Shown here piece after piece: positions 42,901-50,957 of a DNA stretch of 64,000 nucleotides (its first letter is position 1; every line of letters starts with the position of its first letter). The translations under genes were made by a program, and so were the position numbers. Source of the stretch: Hamadaea tsunoensis DSM 44101. GTDB lineage: Bacteria > Actinomycetota > Actinomycetes > Mycobacteriales > Micromonosporaceae. The stretch lies in contig NZ_AUAX01000001.1 of assembly GCF_000428945.1 (NCBI RefSeq), positions 248,001 to 312,000 of the forward strand, in the 5' to 3' direction. The notes beneath the pieces are model-generated. The model ran no database searches, was not told where the DNA came from, and saw only the letters and a list, made by a program, of their open reading frames with translations.

Positions 42901-43092
42901 GGACTGCAGCGCGTTGAGCTGGTCGGCCGGAGGCGCCCCGGACCAGAGCGCGTCGGCGAGGGCCTCGGTCGACACCATCCGCCCGGGCGTGAGCGCCAGC
43001 CGGGCCAGCAGTACGCGCAGCCGGGCGCCGCCCAGTTCGGCCGGCCGCCCGTCGACGACCACCTCCAGCGGCCCCAGGATGTTCACGCGCAC
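39922..43092 (-). CDS. AfsR/SARP-type regulator with NB-ARC ATPase and TPR tail
   Basis: A 1056-residue protein. Residues 1-90 form an OmpR-type DNA-binding domain (ILGPLEVVVDGRPAELGG, SVVSRLRRILP). A BTAD bacterial activator domain follows to about 245, then a P-loop ATPase (VGPGGAGKTRLA, LLILDNCEHIVD) to about 600, and TPR-like repeats to the end. Such proteins activate secondary metabolism or respond to metabolites through the ATPase/TPR part. GTG 43092 or 43086 could be the start. It ends 11 bp from the exporter pair, convergent, so it is not obviously its regulator. Confidence 0.9.
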   Translation of the reverse strand: MRVNILGPLEVVVDGRPAELGGARLRVLLARLALTPGRMVSTEALADALWSGAPPADQLNALQSVVSRLRRILPADAVKLVPGGYRLDLPPEAVDAEVFERLAREGRASLRGGDPQRAAGLLTQALALWRGPALADTPFAESAVVRLDELRLAATEDRIEAELACGRTADVAELEELIAAQPLRERLADLLMRALAASGRAAEALAAYERTRRRLADDLGADPGPELRATHLALLRGDLAARPEVRARGNLRAALTSFVGRADDLERIGRMLRDGRLVTLVGPGGAGKTRLAATVAAGAAHGPDWRPASIWLVELAPVGEADELALAVLRGLDLRERVQGSRVAQVEAPRDPVTRLADFLDEGPALLILDNCEHIVDAAARLADELLARCPDLRILATSREPLGILGETLCPIAPLRPPAPGLTAAQALAYPSVQLLRDRAAAVRPGFAVTDENIAAIIEIVRRLDGLPLAIELAAARLRSLPPEAVASRLDDRFRLLTGGSRTAMPRHRTLRAVVAWSWELLTEDERHLADRLAVFPGTITHDSAAGIAGRRPEDLDDLLAALVDKSLLQPIEETGPLTAARYRMLETIREYASERLADEGTAEPVRARFTAYYLALTGELEPLLRQAGQLRAIDLTAAEEPNILAALQYACETGDAATALTIAANLSFYWNVMGRRADATEWLERALDTPGEAPADVRAVCFAMHIVHLAFGGDFSQMGRARELAVIMSGVDVTTSHPLAALIQPIISLFTDATEAGLAAIELGLGHPDPWVRAVLISMRGSIEENEGDADGMLRDMTHAVELLREQGERWGLSMSLTALADAYGKRGRVDEAIEALEESVRLAAELNSDESTDHQLVWLTALRAKRGEVAEARAVLLDLARNTPTSRNGREAAFALLTLAEIDRQAGEHASALEYYDQAQARLQDAIMVGPQLHALMQSGRAYVAIHQGRLDEARDEIREAMKFALDGKDMPVAAHVAVATAALRLAQGDPAAAAELIGASEALRGTADQSNADAREVIAGATVALGPDAYAAAYARGRRRGRQDALALADPV

Positions 43093-43200
43093 CCTGCCAC
43101 TCTCCCATGCGCGTACCAGGGCGGGTGCTCCTCGGGTACGCGCGGCGCGGGGTGACCCGGCCCGTGATCGGGGATCACGACCACGGACCGGGATTCTCCG

Positions 43201-43219
43201 ACACCCCGCGGGGGTGTTA
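43201..43219 (-). terminator. Hairpin after the GH3 gene
   Basis: ACACCCC (43201-43207) pairs with GGGGTGT (43211-43217) around GCG, directly at the TAA stop of the leftward GH3 gene. There is no T-run, so termination strength is uncertain. Confidence 0.45.
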
Positions 43220-45379
43220 CACCTGTGCGAGGAGCAGGATCGCGCGGAACGGGTCCCCGCTGAGCTGGGCGTGGTCCGCGTCGGCGATCAGGCTGCGCCA
43301 GTTCGCGGCGCCGTGCCCGGCGACCACCTTGGCCTGCGCCCGGTCGCGGACGGTGGCGACCAGCTCGTCGACCGGCGAACCGCCGCCCCCGTGCCCGGTA
43401 CGCAGACCCCAGCCGAACGGGAACAGCGGCTGGTAGTTCGCATCGCCGACGTTGATCGGGAGCTGGCCGGCACCGGCCGGCCAGGAGACGGACAGCCGTC
43501 CGGTGAACGGCCGCCGGCCGAACAGGACGTCGGCCACGCCGCCGCCCTCGCTGCCGGGCAGCCAGGAGGCGACCAGTCCGTCGATCTCTCCGAGCCGGTC
43601 GGTGACCAGCTGCGGCCGGCCGGAGACGACCAGCACGACGCACTTGGGCAGCTCGGTGCAGACCTTGTCGATCGCCGCCTTGTCCGCGGCGGACAGTTCG
43701 AGCGACTTGGAGACCTGCTGCGACGGGGAGCACCAGCCGCACTCGGGACCGCCGACGTCGCCGTAGCCCTCCGCGTACGCGGATTCGCCGACGACCACCA
43801 CGCCGACGTCGTTGCCCGTCGTCGGGGCGGACGCGTCCGCGCTGTAGGTGATCTGCGCGTTCGGGGCGTCCTCACGCAGCCCGGCCAGGATGCTGGTGCC
43901 GGGGATGGCCGGGCCGGACTCGCCCTGCCAGCTGATCGTCCAGCCGCCCGCCTGGTGGCCGAGGTCGTCGGCGTTGCTGCCGGCGACGTAGATCTTCGCC
44001 TTCGGCGAGAGCGGGAGCGCGTGGTCGTTCTTCAGCAGCACCTGCGACTCGGCGGCCGCCTGGCGGGCCACCGCCCGGTGTGCCGCGCTGCCGACCTCGT
44101 CGCCGCGGTCGGTGGCCGCGTACGGGTGCTCGAACAGGCCGAGCTTGAACTTCTGGGTGAGGATGCGGCCCACCGCGTCGTCGATGCGCGCCTGGCTGAC
44201 GTGCCCGGCGTTCACCTCGCCGAGGAGTAGCTCCTCGAACTGCGGCGCGGAGTTCGGCTCCATGGCCATGTCGATGCCGGCGTTGACCGCGGTCGCCACC
44301 TTGTACGCGGTCAGCCCCCCGTTGCCGGGCGCGGACGGGTCGGGGATCTGGTGGATGCCCTCCCAGTCGGAGACGACGAACCCGTCGAAGCCGAAGTCGT
44401 GCTTGAGGGTGCCGTTGATCAGATCGCCGTTCGCGTGCATCTTGACCGGGTTGCCGACGCCGTCGTCGGTGAAGTCGACGCTGGAGAACGACGGCATGAC
44501 GCTGCCGACGTCGCGCTTCTGCACCGCGACCTTGAACTGCGGCAGGTCGATCCGGTCGAAGTCGGCGCGGCTCGTGACGGTCACGCCCTGATCGATCGTG
44601 TACGCCTTCTCCCACCAGTTCTTGCCGACGTTGGCGGCCGCCTTGGCGTAGTCGTAGCCGGTGTCCCCGTCGCCCGCGAAGTGCTTGGCGGTGGCGAGCA
44701 CGTGATCGCCGTCGGCCAGCTGGGCCGGCCGCGTACCCTGCAGGCCGTCGATGACCGTGGTCATCTGCACGGCCAGGGCCGGGTCCTCGCCGAAGGACTC
44801 GTAGGACCGGCCCCACCGCTCGTCGCGCGAGACGCAGATGCAGGGCGCGAAGTCCCACGGGATGCCGGTCGCCCGGACCTCGTCGGCGGTCACCGCGCCG
44901 ATCCGCTGCACCAGGCCGGGGTCGCGGGTCGAGCCGAGGCCGACGTTGTGCGGGAAGATCGTCGCGCCGTAGACGTTGTTGTGCCCGTGCACGGCGTCGA
45001 CGCCGTAGATCATGGGGATGTGCAGGCGGGTGGACAGGGCCTGCGCCTGGTACGAGTTGACCATCGTCGCCCAGGCCTCGGCCGTGTTCGGGGTCGGCAC
45101 CGAGCCGCCGCCGGACAGCACCGAGCCCAGGTTCCAGGTGGCGACCCGGGTCGGATCGTCGACCACGGCGAGCCGCTCGGCCTGCGTCATCTGGCCGATC
45201 TTCTCTTCGAGCGTCATGCGGCCGAGCAGGTCGGCGACGCGTACGGGGATGGGCAGTCTCGCGTCGAGGTACTTGGGCTGGGCGCCAGAGGTGCGGTCGG
45301 CCTGGGCGGCCTGCGCCGGGAGCATCGCCAGGGCCAGGGCGGCGGCCGCGACGACGGTCAGCTTCCTTCGGATCTCCAT
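43217..45379 (-). CDS. Secreted GH3 beta-glycosidase
   Basis: A 720-residue secreted enzyme. ATG 45379 gives a signal peptide (KLTVVAAAALALAMLPAQAAQ), with GAGGAGG upstream. The frame upstream of this is unlikely to be coding. Two-domain GH3: MTLEEKIGQMTQAE early, KHFAGDGDTGYDYA for substrate binding, nucleophile Asp in GFVVSDWEG, and the C-terminal domain ending QPLFPFGWGL with the acid/base near GYGDVGG. It should cut beta-glucosides or beta-xylosides outside the cell; its closest known type is exo-beta-glucanase (ExoP-like). Confidence 0.9.
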   Translation of the reverse strand: MEIRRKLTVVAAAALALAMLPAQAAQADRTSGAQPKYLDARLPIPVRVADLLGRMTLEEKIGQMTQAERLAVVDDPTRVATWNLGSVLSGGGSVPTPNTAEAWATMVNSYQAQALSTRLHIPMIYGVDAVHGHNNVYGATIFPHNVGLGSTRDPGLVQRIGAVTADEVRATGIPWDFAPCICVSRDERWGRSYESFGEDPALAVQMTTVIDGLQGTRPAQLADGDHVLATAKHFAGDGDTGYDYAKAAANVGKNWWEKAYTIDQGVTVTSRADFDRIDLPQFKVAVQKRDVGSVMPSFSSVDFTDDGVGNPVKMHANGDLINGTLKHDFGFDGFVVSDWEGIHQIPDPSAPGNGGLTAYKVATAVNAGIDMAMEPNSAPQFEELLLGEVNAGHVSQARIDDAVGRILTQKFKLGLFEHPYAATDRGDEVGSAAHRAVARQAAAESQVLLKNDHALPLSPKAKIYVAGSNADDLGHQAGGWTISWQGESGPAIPGTSILAGLREDAPNAQITYSADASAPTTGNDVGVVVVGESAYAEGYGDVGGPECGWCSPSQQVSKSLELSAADKAAIDKVCTELPKCVVLVVSGRPQLVTDRLGEIDGLVASWLPGSEGGGVADVLFGRRPFTGRLSVSWPAGAGQLPINVGDANYQPLFPFGWGLRTGHGGGGSPVDELVATVRDRAQAKVVAGHGAANWRSLIADADHAQLSGDPFRAILLLAQV

Positions 45380-45482
45380 CAGGGAGTGGGCCTCCTCGGT
45401 AGCGGCGCGGGCGGGCCGCGCCCCGGGACGACACAGGATGGGAGGGGAGCGACCGGGCGGTGCCCACGCAGGAATCGACTGA

Positions 45483-45511
45483 AGGCTATTGCGACTTCCT
45501 GCGTTAGTCAA
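45483..45511 (-). promoter_or_regulatory. GH3 promoter with flanking inverted repeat
   Basis: On the minus strand TTGACT (45511-45506), 17-bp spacer, TAGCCT (45488-45483). A wide inverted repeat GCAGGAA (45468-45474)/TTCCTGC (45496-45502) encloses the -10 region and could be an operator. The leader would be about 100 nt. Confidence 0.65.
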
Positions 45512-45525
45512 TCTAAGTATTGAAA

Positions 45526-45555
45526 AAAGCCCCTCGCCTCAGCTGGGGAGCTTGC
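45526..45555 (-). terminator. Intrinsic terminator of the ECF42 sigma operon
   Basis: On the minus strand AAGCTCCCC and GGGGCTT pair across AGCTGAGGCGA (one bulge) followed by TTTTTT. It includes the sigma stop codon. Confidence 0.7.
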
Positions 45556-46774
45556 GCGCCTTGCGTTCCAGGTAACGCTGCTCCGGAAGACTCGTCGTAC
45601 GCTTCGCCGCCAGCAGGTACTGCTCGCGCGCACCGGCCGCGTCCCCGGCCAGCTCCAGCAAGTGGGCCCGGACGGCGGCCAGCCGGTGATGACGGGCGAC
45701 CCGGTCGTCAGCATCCAGTGTGGACAGAAGCTCCAGACCCCGTTCCGGCCCGGCGACCATCGCCAGCGCGACCGCCCGGTTGAGGGTCACCATCGGGCCG
45801 GGCGCCAGCCGGTCCAGGACGGCGTACAGGCCGAGGATCTGGGGCCAGTCGATGTCGCCGGGCTGGGCGTACACGGCCGCGATGGCAGCCTGGAGCTGAT
45901 AGGGGCCGGGGGTCGCGTACGGGAGGGTCTGTTCGAGCAGGCGCTCCCCTTCCGCGATCGGCGCCGGGTCCCACCGGGTGCGGTCCTGCTCGGCCAGCGG
46001 GATCAGCTCCCCCTCGGCCGTCGCCCGCGCACCCCGCCGGGCATCGGTCAGCAGCATCAGCGCGAGCAGCCCGGCGGCTTCGCCGTCGGCGGGCAGCAGC
46101 CGGTGCACCGCACGCGCCAGCCGGATCGCCTCCGTGGTCAGCTCCACCCGCAGCAGATCCGCCCCGCTGGTCGCGGTGTAGCCCTCATTGAAGATCAGGT
46201 AGAGCACGTGCAGCACCACCGCGATCCGGCTCGGCAGCTCGGCCTCGGGCGGCAGGGTGAACACCGTGCCGGTGGCCTTGATCCGCTGCTTGGCCCGGCT
46301 GATCCGCTGCGCCATCGTCGCCTCGGGCACGAAGAACGCCGCCGCGATCTCCGCCGTGGACAGACCGCCGACCGCGCGCAGGGTCAGCGCGGCCTGCGAC
46401 GCGGGCGTCAGCGCCGGATGGCAGCACAGGAACAGCAGTTTCAGCGTGTCGTCCCGGCCCGCGCCGTCGTCGGCGTCCGCGGGCGGGCTCACGAGCCGGT
46501 CCGCGGGGTCCATCAGCGCCACCGACTCCTCGCGCCGGCGCCGCGCGCTGTCACTGCGCCACTGGTCGGTCAGGCGCCGGCCCGCGACGGTCACGAGCCA
46601 GCCCCGGGGATTGTCCGGTACGCCGTCCGCCGGCCACTGCAACGCGGCGGCGAGCAGCGCTTCCTGGGTGGCGTCCTCGCACTCGTCGAACGAGCCGTAC
46701 CGGCGTACGAGGGTGCCGAGGACCTGCGGCGCCAGCTCGCGCAGCAGACCCTCGACGGCGTGCCCTGCGGTCAC
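45539..46774 (-). CDS. ECF42-type RNA polymerase sigma factor with helical C-terminal extension
   Basis: A 411-residue sigma: region 2 (YGSFDECEDATQEALLAALQ-like block, WLVTVAGRRLTDQWR), region 4 (LRAVGGLSTAEIAAAFFVPE, MAQRISRAKQRI) and a long C-terminal alpha-helical domain (DUF6596, TPR-like) from about 185. This length and the overlapping DGPF partner gene define group ECF42, in which the extension is needed for activity. GTG 46774 overlaps the partner's stop by 4 bp (GTGA). No anti-sigma factor is present, as usual for the group. Confidence 0.9.
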   Translation of the reverse strand: MTAGHAVEGLLRELAPQVLGTLVRRYGSFDECEDATQEALLAAALQWPADGVPDNPRGWLVTVAGRRLTDQWRSDSARRRREESVALMDPADRLVSPPADADDGAGRDDTLKLLFLCCHPALTPASQAALTLRAVGGLSTAEIAAAFFVPEATMAQRISRAKQRIKATGTVFTLPPEAELPSRIAVVLHVLYLIFNEGYTATSGADLLRVELTTEAIRLARAVHRLLPADGEAAGLLALMLLTDARRGARATAEGELIPLAEQDRTRWDPAPIAEGERLLEQTLPYATPGPYQLQAAIAAVYAQPGDIDWPQILGLYAVLDRLAPGPMVTLNRAVALAMVAGPERGLELLSTLDADDRVARHHRLAAVRAHLLELAGDAAGAREQYLLAAKRTTSLPEQRYLERKARKLPS

Positions 46775-47133
46775 ATCTCCAGCCCGGAGGCTTCCATCAG
46801 CGGCCGGACCTCGATCGCGGTGAGCTTCGCGTCGGGCAGCTGCCCGGCCAGCTCGACCGCCCGTTCCAGGGTGTCGGTCTCGATCGCGTAGTAGCCGGCG
46901 AGGAACTCCTTCGCCTCGGCGTACGGGCCGTCGGTCGCGGACAGGACGTCGTCGCGTACGCGGACGGTCGTGCTGTTGGAGGGGTCGGCCAGCGCGGCGA
47001 ACCCGATCAGCTCGCCGGACTCCTTGAGCGGCTGCTGGAAGGCGTCGTGGGCGGCGAAGACGCCGTCACGCTCCTCGTCGGTCAGGTTGGCGAAGATCTC
47101 CGGGTTCATGTAGATCATCAGCAGGTACTTCAT
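46771..47133 (-). CDS. DGPF (YCII-related) protein paired with ECF42
   Basis: A 120-residue ferredoxin-like-fold protein starting MKYLLMIYMNPEIF, with ATDGPYAEAKEFLAGYY containing the DGPF-type motif (here DGPY) and ending AIEVRPLMEA. DGPF proteins are the standing partners of ECF42 sigmas; the link is genomic and functional details are unclear. Translation coupling to the sigma gene follows from the 4-bp overlap. Confidence 0.88.
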   Translation of the reverse strand: MKYLLMIYMNPEIFANLTDEERDGVFAAHDAFQQPLKESGELIGFAALADPSNSTTVRVRDDVLSATDGPYAEAKEFLAGYYAIETDTLERAVELAGQLPDAKLTAIEVRPLMEASGLEM

Positions 47134-47225
47134 CGTGCACCCCTCGGCCGCGGCCCCCGGTACGGGCGCCTCTCACACACTGGTCGGAGCGGACGCGGCG
47201 GTCTCGACACGTCCGACGGACCAAC

Positions 47226-47765
47226 CTAACCGCGCCGGCGCCGGTACGCCGCGGACGCCATCCGGTCGTTGCAGAGTTCGCAGCAGTATCGCTGGCGGTT
47301 GGCCCTGGTCCGGTCGACGTAGACGCAGCGGCAGGGATCCGCCACGCAGGTGCGTACGCGGTCCGCGCCGCCGTCGGCCACGACCCGGGCCAGCGCGCCG
47401 GCACACGCCACCGCCAGCCGGCCGACCGGCCCTTCGCCGCCCGTCGCGCCGAGCCGGGGCGCCCCGCCGTCGTACGCCGGGATCAGCCGGAGTTCCGCCT
47501 TGTACTCGGCCAGCAACCCGTTCAACGCCTCGATCTTGGCGGCCGGGTCGGGATCGGCGAACACCGCGTACAGGGCCGTCCGGACGCGCCGGACCTCGGA
47601 CAGGCGACCGGCGAGGCCGGCCAGCTCGGGCCAGTCCAGCCGGTCGGCGAGCCGGGGCAGGCTCTCCGGGCGCAGCCGGTCCGGCGGGTCGTCGAGCAGG
47701 TCGTACGTGTTGCACAGGGCGACCGCGAGATCCAGCCCGGCATCAGGGGACGGCACCCCGCTCAC
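47226..47765 (-). CDS. CGNR-like zinc-finger (ABATE domain) protein with variant motif
   Basis: A 179-residue protein with an N-terminal helical ABATE-type domain and a C-terminal zinc finger: CVADPCRCVYVDRTRANRQR then CCELCNDRMASAAYRRR. The family name comes from Cys-Gly-Asn-Arg after the second Cys pair; here that position reads CNDR, with Cys-Glu-Leu before. CGNR proteins are thought to be DNA-binding stress regulators. It is divergent from the hydrolase gene, with an inverted repeat in the gap, so it may be its regulator. Confidence 0.75.
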   Translation of the reverse strand: MSGVPSPDAGLDLAVALCNTYDLLDDPPDRLRPESLPRLADRLDWPELAGLAGRLSEVRRVRTALYAVFADPDPAAKIEALNGLLAEYKAELRLIPAYDGGAPRLGATGGEGPVGRLAVACAGALARVVADGGADRVRTCVADPCRCVYVDRTRANRQRYCCELCNDRMASAAYRRRRG

Positions 47766-47869
47766 CCGCGACCTCCTTCGGTCGTCCGCGCCGGCACCGC
47801 GCTCGTCCGCAGGTCAGCGAACCGACATCTTCTCCTGCTTGACCAGGTGGCGTACAGCCGCCTACCGTC

Positions 47870-47900
47870 ATCAGTTGTCAACCTCAGTTTAGCAACTGAT
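47870..47900. promoter_or_regulatory. Inverted repeat ATCAGTTG-N15-CAACTGAT in the CGNR/hydrolase gap
   Basis: Exact 8-bp arms at 47870-47877 and 47893-47900, with GTTGTCAAC inside the left part. It lies 25 bp before the hydrolase start and is more AT-rich than its surroundings, so it may include the promoter and an operator. Confidence 0.6.
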
Positions 47901-47924
47901 TACTCTGTTCGTTGGAGGTGGAAT

Positions 47925-48764
47925 GTGCTCACTCGTACCGTCGCCTTCCTCGGCGTGGCGACCGTGCTGCTCGGCGGTGGGGCCGTCGCCGCGGCCGGCG
48001 GGAACCCCGGCCGCACCCGGCCCGGCGGCGCCGTCGTCACCGAGATCGAGATCCCCGTTCCGGGACAGGCCGCCGTGGTGGCGTACCTGGTCCGGCCCGT
48101 GACCCCCGCGCCGCACCGCAGCCGCGCCGGCGCGCTGTTCCTGCACTGGTTCGAACCCCCGGGCAGTACGCAGAACCGCACGGAATTCCTCGCCGAGGCG
48201 GTCGACCTGGCGAACCGGGGAGCCGTGGCGGTCCTGCCCCAGCTCACGTTCCCCTGGGACGGCGACCCGGCCGGCGACGCGACCGACCGCACCAAGATCA
48301 CCGCACAGCTCGCGGCGGTCGAATCCGCGTACGCGTCGCTGGTGAACCAACCGGACGTGGACCCGCACCGGACCGCGGTGATCGGCCACGACTACGGCTC
48401 GATGTTCGGCGCCCTGCTGGCCGAGCGGCAGCCCTTGGTACGCGCGGCGGTGTTCATGGCCGGCGACGCGACCTGGGCGAACTGGTTCGACACGTACTGG
48501 CTGGACCTGCCCGACGAGCGGAAGGCGGCCTACCGGGCGGTGTTCGCGGGGCTGGACCCGGTGGACAACGTGAGCCGGCTCGGGGACCACCTGTACTTCC
48601 AGTGGGCGGGCCGCGACCAGTTCGTCACCCCGGCGGTACGCGCGGCGTTCAGCGCGGCGAACCCGCGGGCGAAGGTGAGCCTCTACGACCGCGCGGACCA
48701 CTTCCTGACGCAACCCGCCAAGGACGACCGCGAGGCCTGGCTCACCACCCAACTCTCCCTCTGA
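47925..48764 (+). CDS. Dienelactone hydrolase-like alpha/beta hydrolase, exported
   Basis: A 279-residue protein with an N-terminal hydrophobic segment (VAFLGVATVLLGGGAVAAAG) that may be a signal peptide or anchor. The alpha/beta hydrolase core has GHDYGSMFGALL, where the nucleophile position of G-x-Nu-x-G holds Asp (H-D-Y) instead of Ser or Cys. The likely catalytic acid is in YFQWAGRDQFV and the His in LYDRADHFL. An Asp nucleophile is unusual for dienelactone hydrolases. GGAGG lies 7 nt before GTG 47925. The substrate is unknown. Confidence 0.7.
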   Translation: MLTRTVAFLGVATVLLGGGAVAAAGGNPGRTRPGGAVVTEIEIPVPGQAAVVAYLVRPVTPAPHRSRAGALFLHWFEPPGSTQNRTEFLAEAVDLANRGAVAVLPQLTFPWDGDPAGDATDRTKITAQLAAVESAYASLVNQPDVDPHRTAVIGHDYGSMFGALLAERQPLVRAAVFMAGDATWANWFDTYWLDLPDERKAAYRAVFAGLDPVDNVSRLGDHLYFQWAGRDQFVTPAVRAAFSAANPRAKVSLYDRADHFLTQPAKDDREAWLTTQLSL

Positions 48765-48803
48765 CCCCCCTCCCCTCTCCCGACGCGCCCTCTCCCCTCC
48801 TTC

Positions 48804-48875
48804 GGCGATCTTGCGCGAATGTCCGGGCGTATCAGGCAATCCGGACGGAAATCGAGACATTCGCGCAAGATCGCC
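48804..48875. repeat. Repeat kind 2, copy 2
   Basis: GGCGATCTTGCGCGAATGTC pairs exactly with GACATTCGCGCAAGATCGCC around a 32-bp loop. Arms match 2813-2882. It lies between the convergent hydrolase and aminotransferase genes. Confidence 0.9.
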
Positions 48876-48926
48876 GGGAGGGGAGGGCGGGGCGCCGGGG
48901 GGAGGGCGGCGGGAGGGGCGGGCGGG

Positions 48927-50279
48927 TCAGTGGAAGAGGGTGGCGACCAGGTCGCGGAAGGCGGCGTGGTGCGCGTCCACATCGGATGGACGGGTCGCCG
49001 GGCACATCAGCGCCATGTTGTGGAACGGCGTCAGCAGGACACCGCGGTTCGCGAGCCCGACGTGCAGGTAGTCCTCCAGTTCGGGATCTCCCGCCGCCGC
49101 GGCCGATCCGCCGTCGCGCGGGGCCGGCGACGCGAACCGGTACTCGGTACGCGCGCCCAGCTGCACGACCGACCACGGCAGCGCGTACTCGTCGATGACG
49201 GCCTGTACGCCGGCCGTGAACGTGGTCGCCAGCGCGATCATGTGCTCGAACGCCGACGGGGTCAGGACGTGTTCGAGCGTCGCCCGGGTCGCCGCCATCG
49301 ACAGCGGGTTGCCGGCCAGGGTCCCGCCGACGCCGCCCATGTCCACGAGGTCGAGGCCGGGCAGTTCCTCGATGCGCCGGGCGACCTCCGCCGTCAGCCC
49401 GTACGCGCCCACGGGCAGGCCGCCGCCGATCGCCTTGCCGAGCGTGACGATGTCGGGGCGCAGTCCCCAGGCGGCCGTCGCCCCGCCGGGACCGGCCGAG
49501 AACGTGTGGGTCTCGTCGTTGATCAGGAGCACCCCGTGCTCGCGCGTCAGCTCGCGTACGCCGTCCAGGTAGCCGGGTTCGGGCAGGACGATCCCGATGT
49601 TGGTGAGCGCGGGCTCCATGAGGACGGCGGCGACGTCGCCGCCGGCCAGCTCGGCGGCCAGCCCGGCGAGGTCGTTGTACTCGGCGACCCGCGAGGTGAT
49701 CGTCGGGTCGACCGGCGCGCCGACGTTGCCGGCCCGGCTCTGCGGCTTGCCGTCGGGGCCGACCACGATCAGCGATTCGTCGACCGATCCGTGGTAGCAG
49801 TACGAGTTCACCAGGATCTTCGGCCGGCCGGTGATCGCGCGGGCCAGCCGGATCGCCCAGCGGTTGGCGTCCGTGGCGGTCAGCGCGAAGCTCCACAGTG
49901 GAAGTCCGAAGCGCCGCGCCAGGTGCGCGCCGACCTTCGCCGCGTCCTCCGTGGGCAGCATCGCGGTCGCGCCGCCGCGCGCCTCCAGCTGCTCGCGTAC
50001 CGCCCTGACCGTCGGTTCCGGCGAGTGGCCGGCCATCGCGCCCGTGTCACCCAGGCAGAAATCGGCGTACTCGCGGCCGTCGAGGTCGGTCACGCGGGCT
50101 CCGTGCGCCCCGGCCAGGTACAGCGGGAAACCCGCCGCGTTCTTGTTCATCCAGGTCATGGGTACGCCGCCGAAAAGCCGCGACCGGGCCTGCCCGTAGG
50201 CGGCCCGGGAACGCGGATGGTTCTCGGCGAACACGGCGCGCTCGCGCGCGAGGAGGTCCCGCAACCGGTCCCGGTTCAT
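48927..50279 (-). CDS. Class-III PLP aminotransferase (glutamate-1-semialdehyde aminomutase-like)
   Basis: A 450-residue fold-type-I enzyme. DLDGREYADFCLGDTGAMAG opens the PLP domain, MEPALTNIG and INDETHTFSAGPGG follow, and the PLP lysine is in VTLGKAIGGGLPVGAYG. It resembles the GSA aminomutase/omega-transaminase branch. The cofactor-stacking motif 'SYCYHGSVDES' is present. Start taken at ATG 50279; no clear ribosome site is visible, and the frame continues another 450 bp upstream as antisense to the next gene. Haem synthesis is unlikely as no hem genes are near; the amino donor is unknown. Confidence 0.85.
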   Translation of the reverse strand: MNRDRLRDLLARERAVFAENHPRSRAAYGQARSRLFGGVPMTWMNKNAAGFPLYLAGAHGARVTDLDGREYADFCLGDTGAMAGHSPEPTVRAVREQLEARGGATAMLPTEDAAKVGAHLARRFGLPLWSFALTATDANRWAIRLARAITGRPKILVNSYCYHGSVDESLIVVGPDGKPQSRAGNVGAPVDPTITSRVAEYNDLAGLAAELAGGDVAAVLMEPALTNIGIVLPEPGYLDGVRELTREHGVLLINDETHTFSAGPGGATAAWGLRPDIVTLGKAIGGGLPVGAYGLTAEVARRIEELPGLDLVDMGGVGGTLAGNPLSMAATRATLEHVLTPSAFEHMIALATTFTAGVQAVIDEYALPWSVVQLGARTEYRFASPAPRDGGSAAAAGDPELEDYLHVGLANRGVLLTPFHNMALMCPATRPSDVDAHHAAFRDLVATLFH

Positions 50280-50292
50280 CGGGACAGCATAT

Positions 50293-50847
50293 TCACGCTT
50301 CCTGCTGGAGCTTGCGTACGCGGAAGGCCATGATGATGTCGGTGATGCCGCGGGCGAGGCAGATCGCGGCGACCAGCACGACGAGGGTGTAGAGCGAGCG
50401 GCCGAACCGGCCGGCGGCCCAGAAGCCCAGCAGCACCTCGAAGATGCCGATGACGAGGCCGAGCCACCACGCGTCGTTCTCCGACTTGGTGAGGAACGCG
50501 AGGATGATGTCGGCGACGCCCTTGAACAGCAGGTACCAGCCGATGAAGGCGGCCAGCCAGAACACGGTCCGGCCCGGGTTGACCCAGGCGAAGATGCCGG
50601 TGAACAGGAACAGCACGCCGAGGATGGCGTGCAGCCACTTCCAGCCCGGCGCGATGAACGCCTGGACCAGTTCGGCGACGGCCGCGACGAGGATGACCGC
50701 CCCGGCGAGGACCGCGATCGAGACGACACTGCGGGAGTCGAAACCGAGGACGAACCAGCTGGCGATGATCCAGCACGGCCCCGTGATCAGGAAGAGCCAC
50801 CACGGTACGCCGAGCTTGTGCGAGTTCTGTGCGCTCACTGCGGTCAT
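50293..50847 (-). CDS. HdeD/DUF308-family membrane protein
   Basis: A 184-residue protein with about six short membrane helices and repeated motifs such as GVLFLFTGIFAWVNPGRTVF and WYLLFKGVADIILAFLT typical of HdeD-like (DUF308) proteins; E. coli HdeD protects against acid at high density. ATG 50847 has no ribosome site, but a TATTTG lies 5-10 nt upstream, so a leaderless transcript is conceivable. It is followed at 13 bp by the aminotransferase gene. Confidence 0.78.
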   Translation of the reverse strand: MTAVSAQNSHKLGVPWWLFLITGPCWIIASWFVLGFDSRSVVSIAVLAGAVILVAAVAELVQAFIAPGWKWLHAILGVLFLFTGIFAWVNPGRTVFWLAAFIGWYLLFKGVADIILAFLTKSENDAWWLGLVIGIFEVLLGFWAAGRFGRSLYTLVVLVAAICLARGITDIIMAFRVRKLQQEA

Positions 50848-50943
50848 GGGACAAATATGACCGGCTTTCACTGGTTACGGGGCGAAATTCACGGTTTTGT
50901 GTCGACGGTCCGTTCCGGCGGTGGGCGTACCGCGGGTTCGGCC

Positions 50944-50957
50944 AGAGAGCGCTCCCT
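50944..50957. promoter_or_regulatory. LacI-type palindrome AGAGAGCGCTCCCT
   Basis: Centred on GCGC, 12 of 14 positions palindromic, 97 bp upstream of the HdeD start. Similar sites follow at 51129-51142, 51281-51293 and 51358-51373. Confidence 0.6.

Noticed and set aside
38146-43092. DrrAB-type exporter plus AfsR-type regulator as part of an antibiotic biosynthesis cluster
   Set aside because: No PKS, NRPS, terpene cyclase or tailoring genes surround them; genes are convergent rather than co-directional. Only the carotenoid genes at 54.5-57 kb are specialised metabolism.
48927-50729. 600-residue version of the aminotransferase
   Set aside because: The first 150 residues are low-complexity Ser/Arg-rich sequence antisense in character to the HdeD gene region; relatives begin near MNRDRLRDLL.
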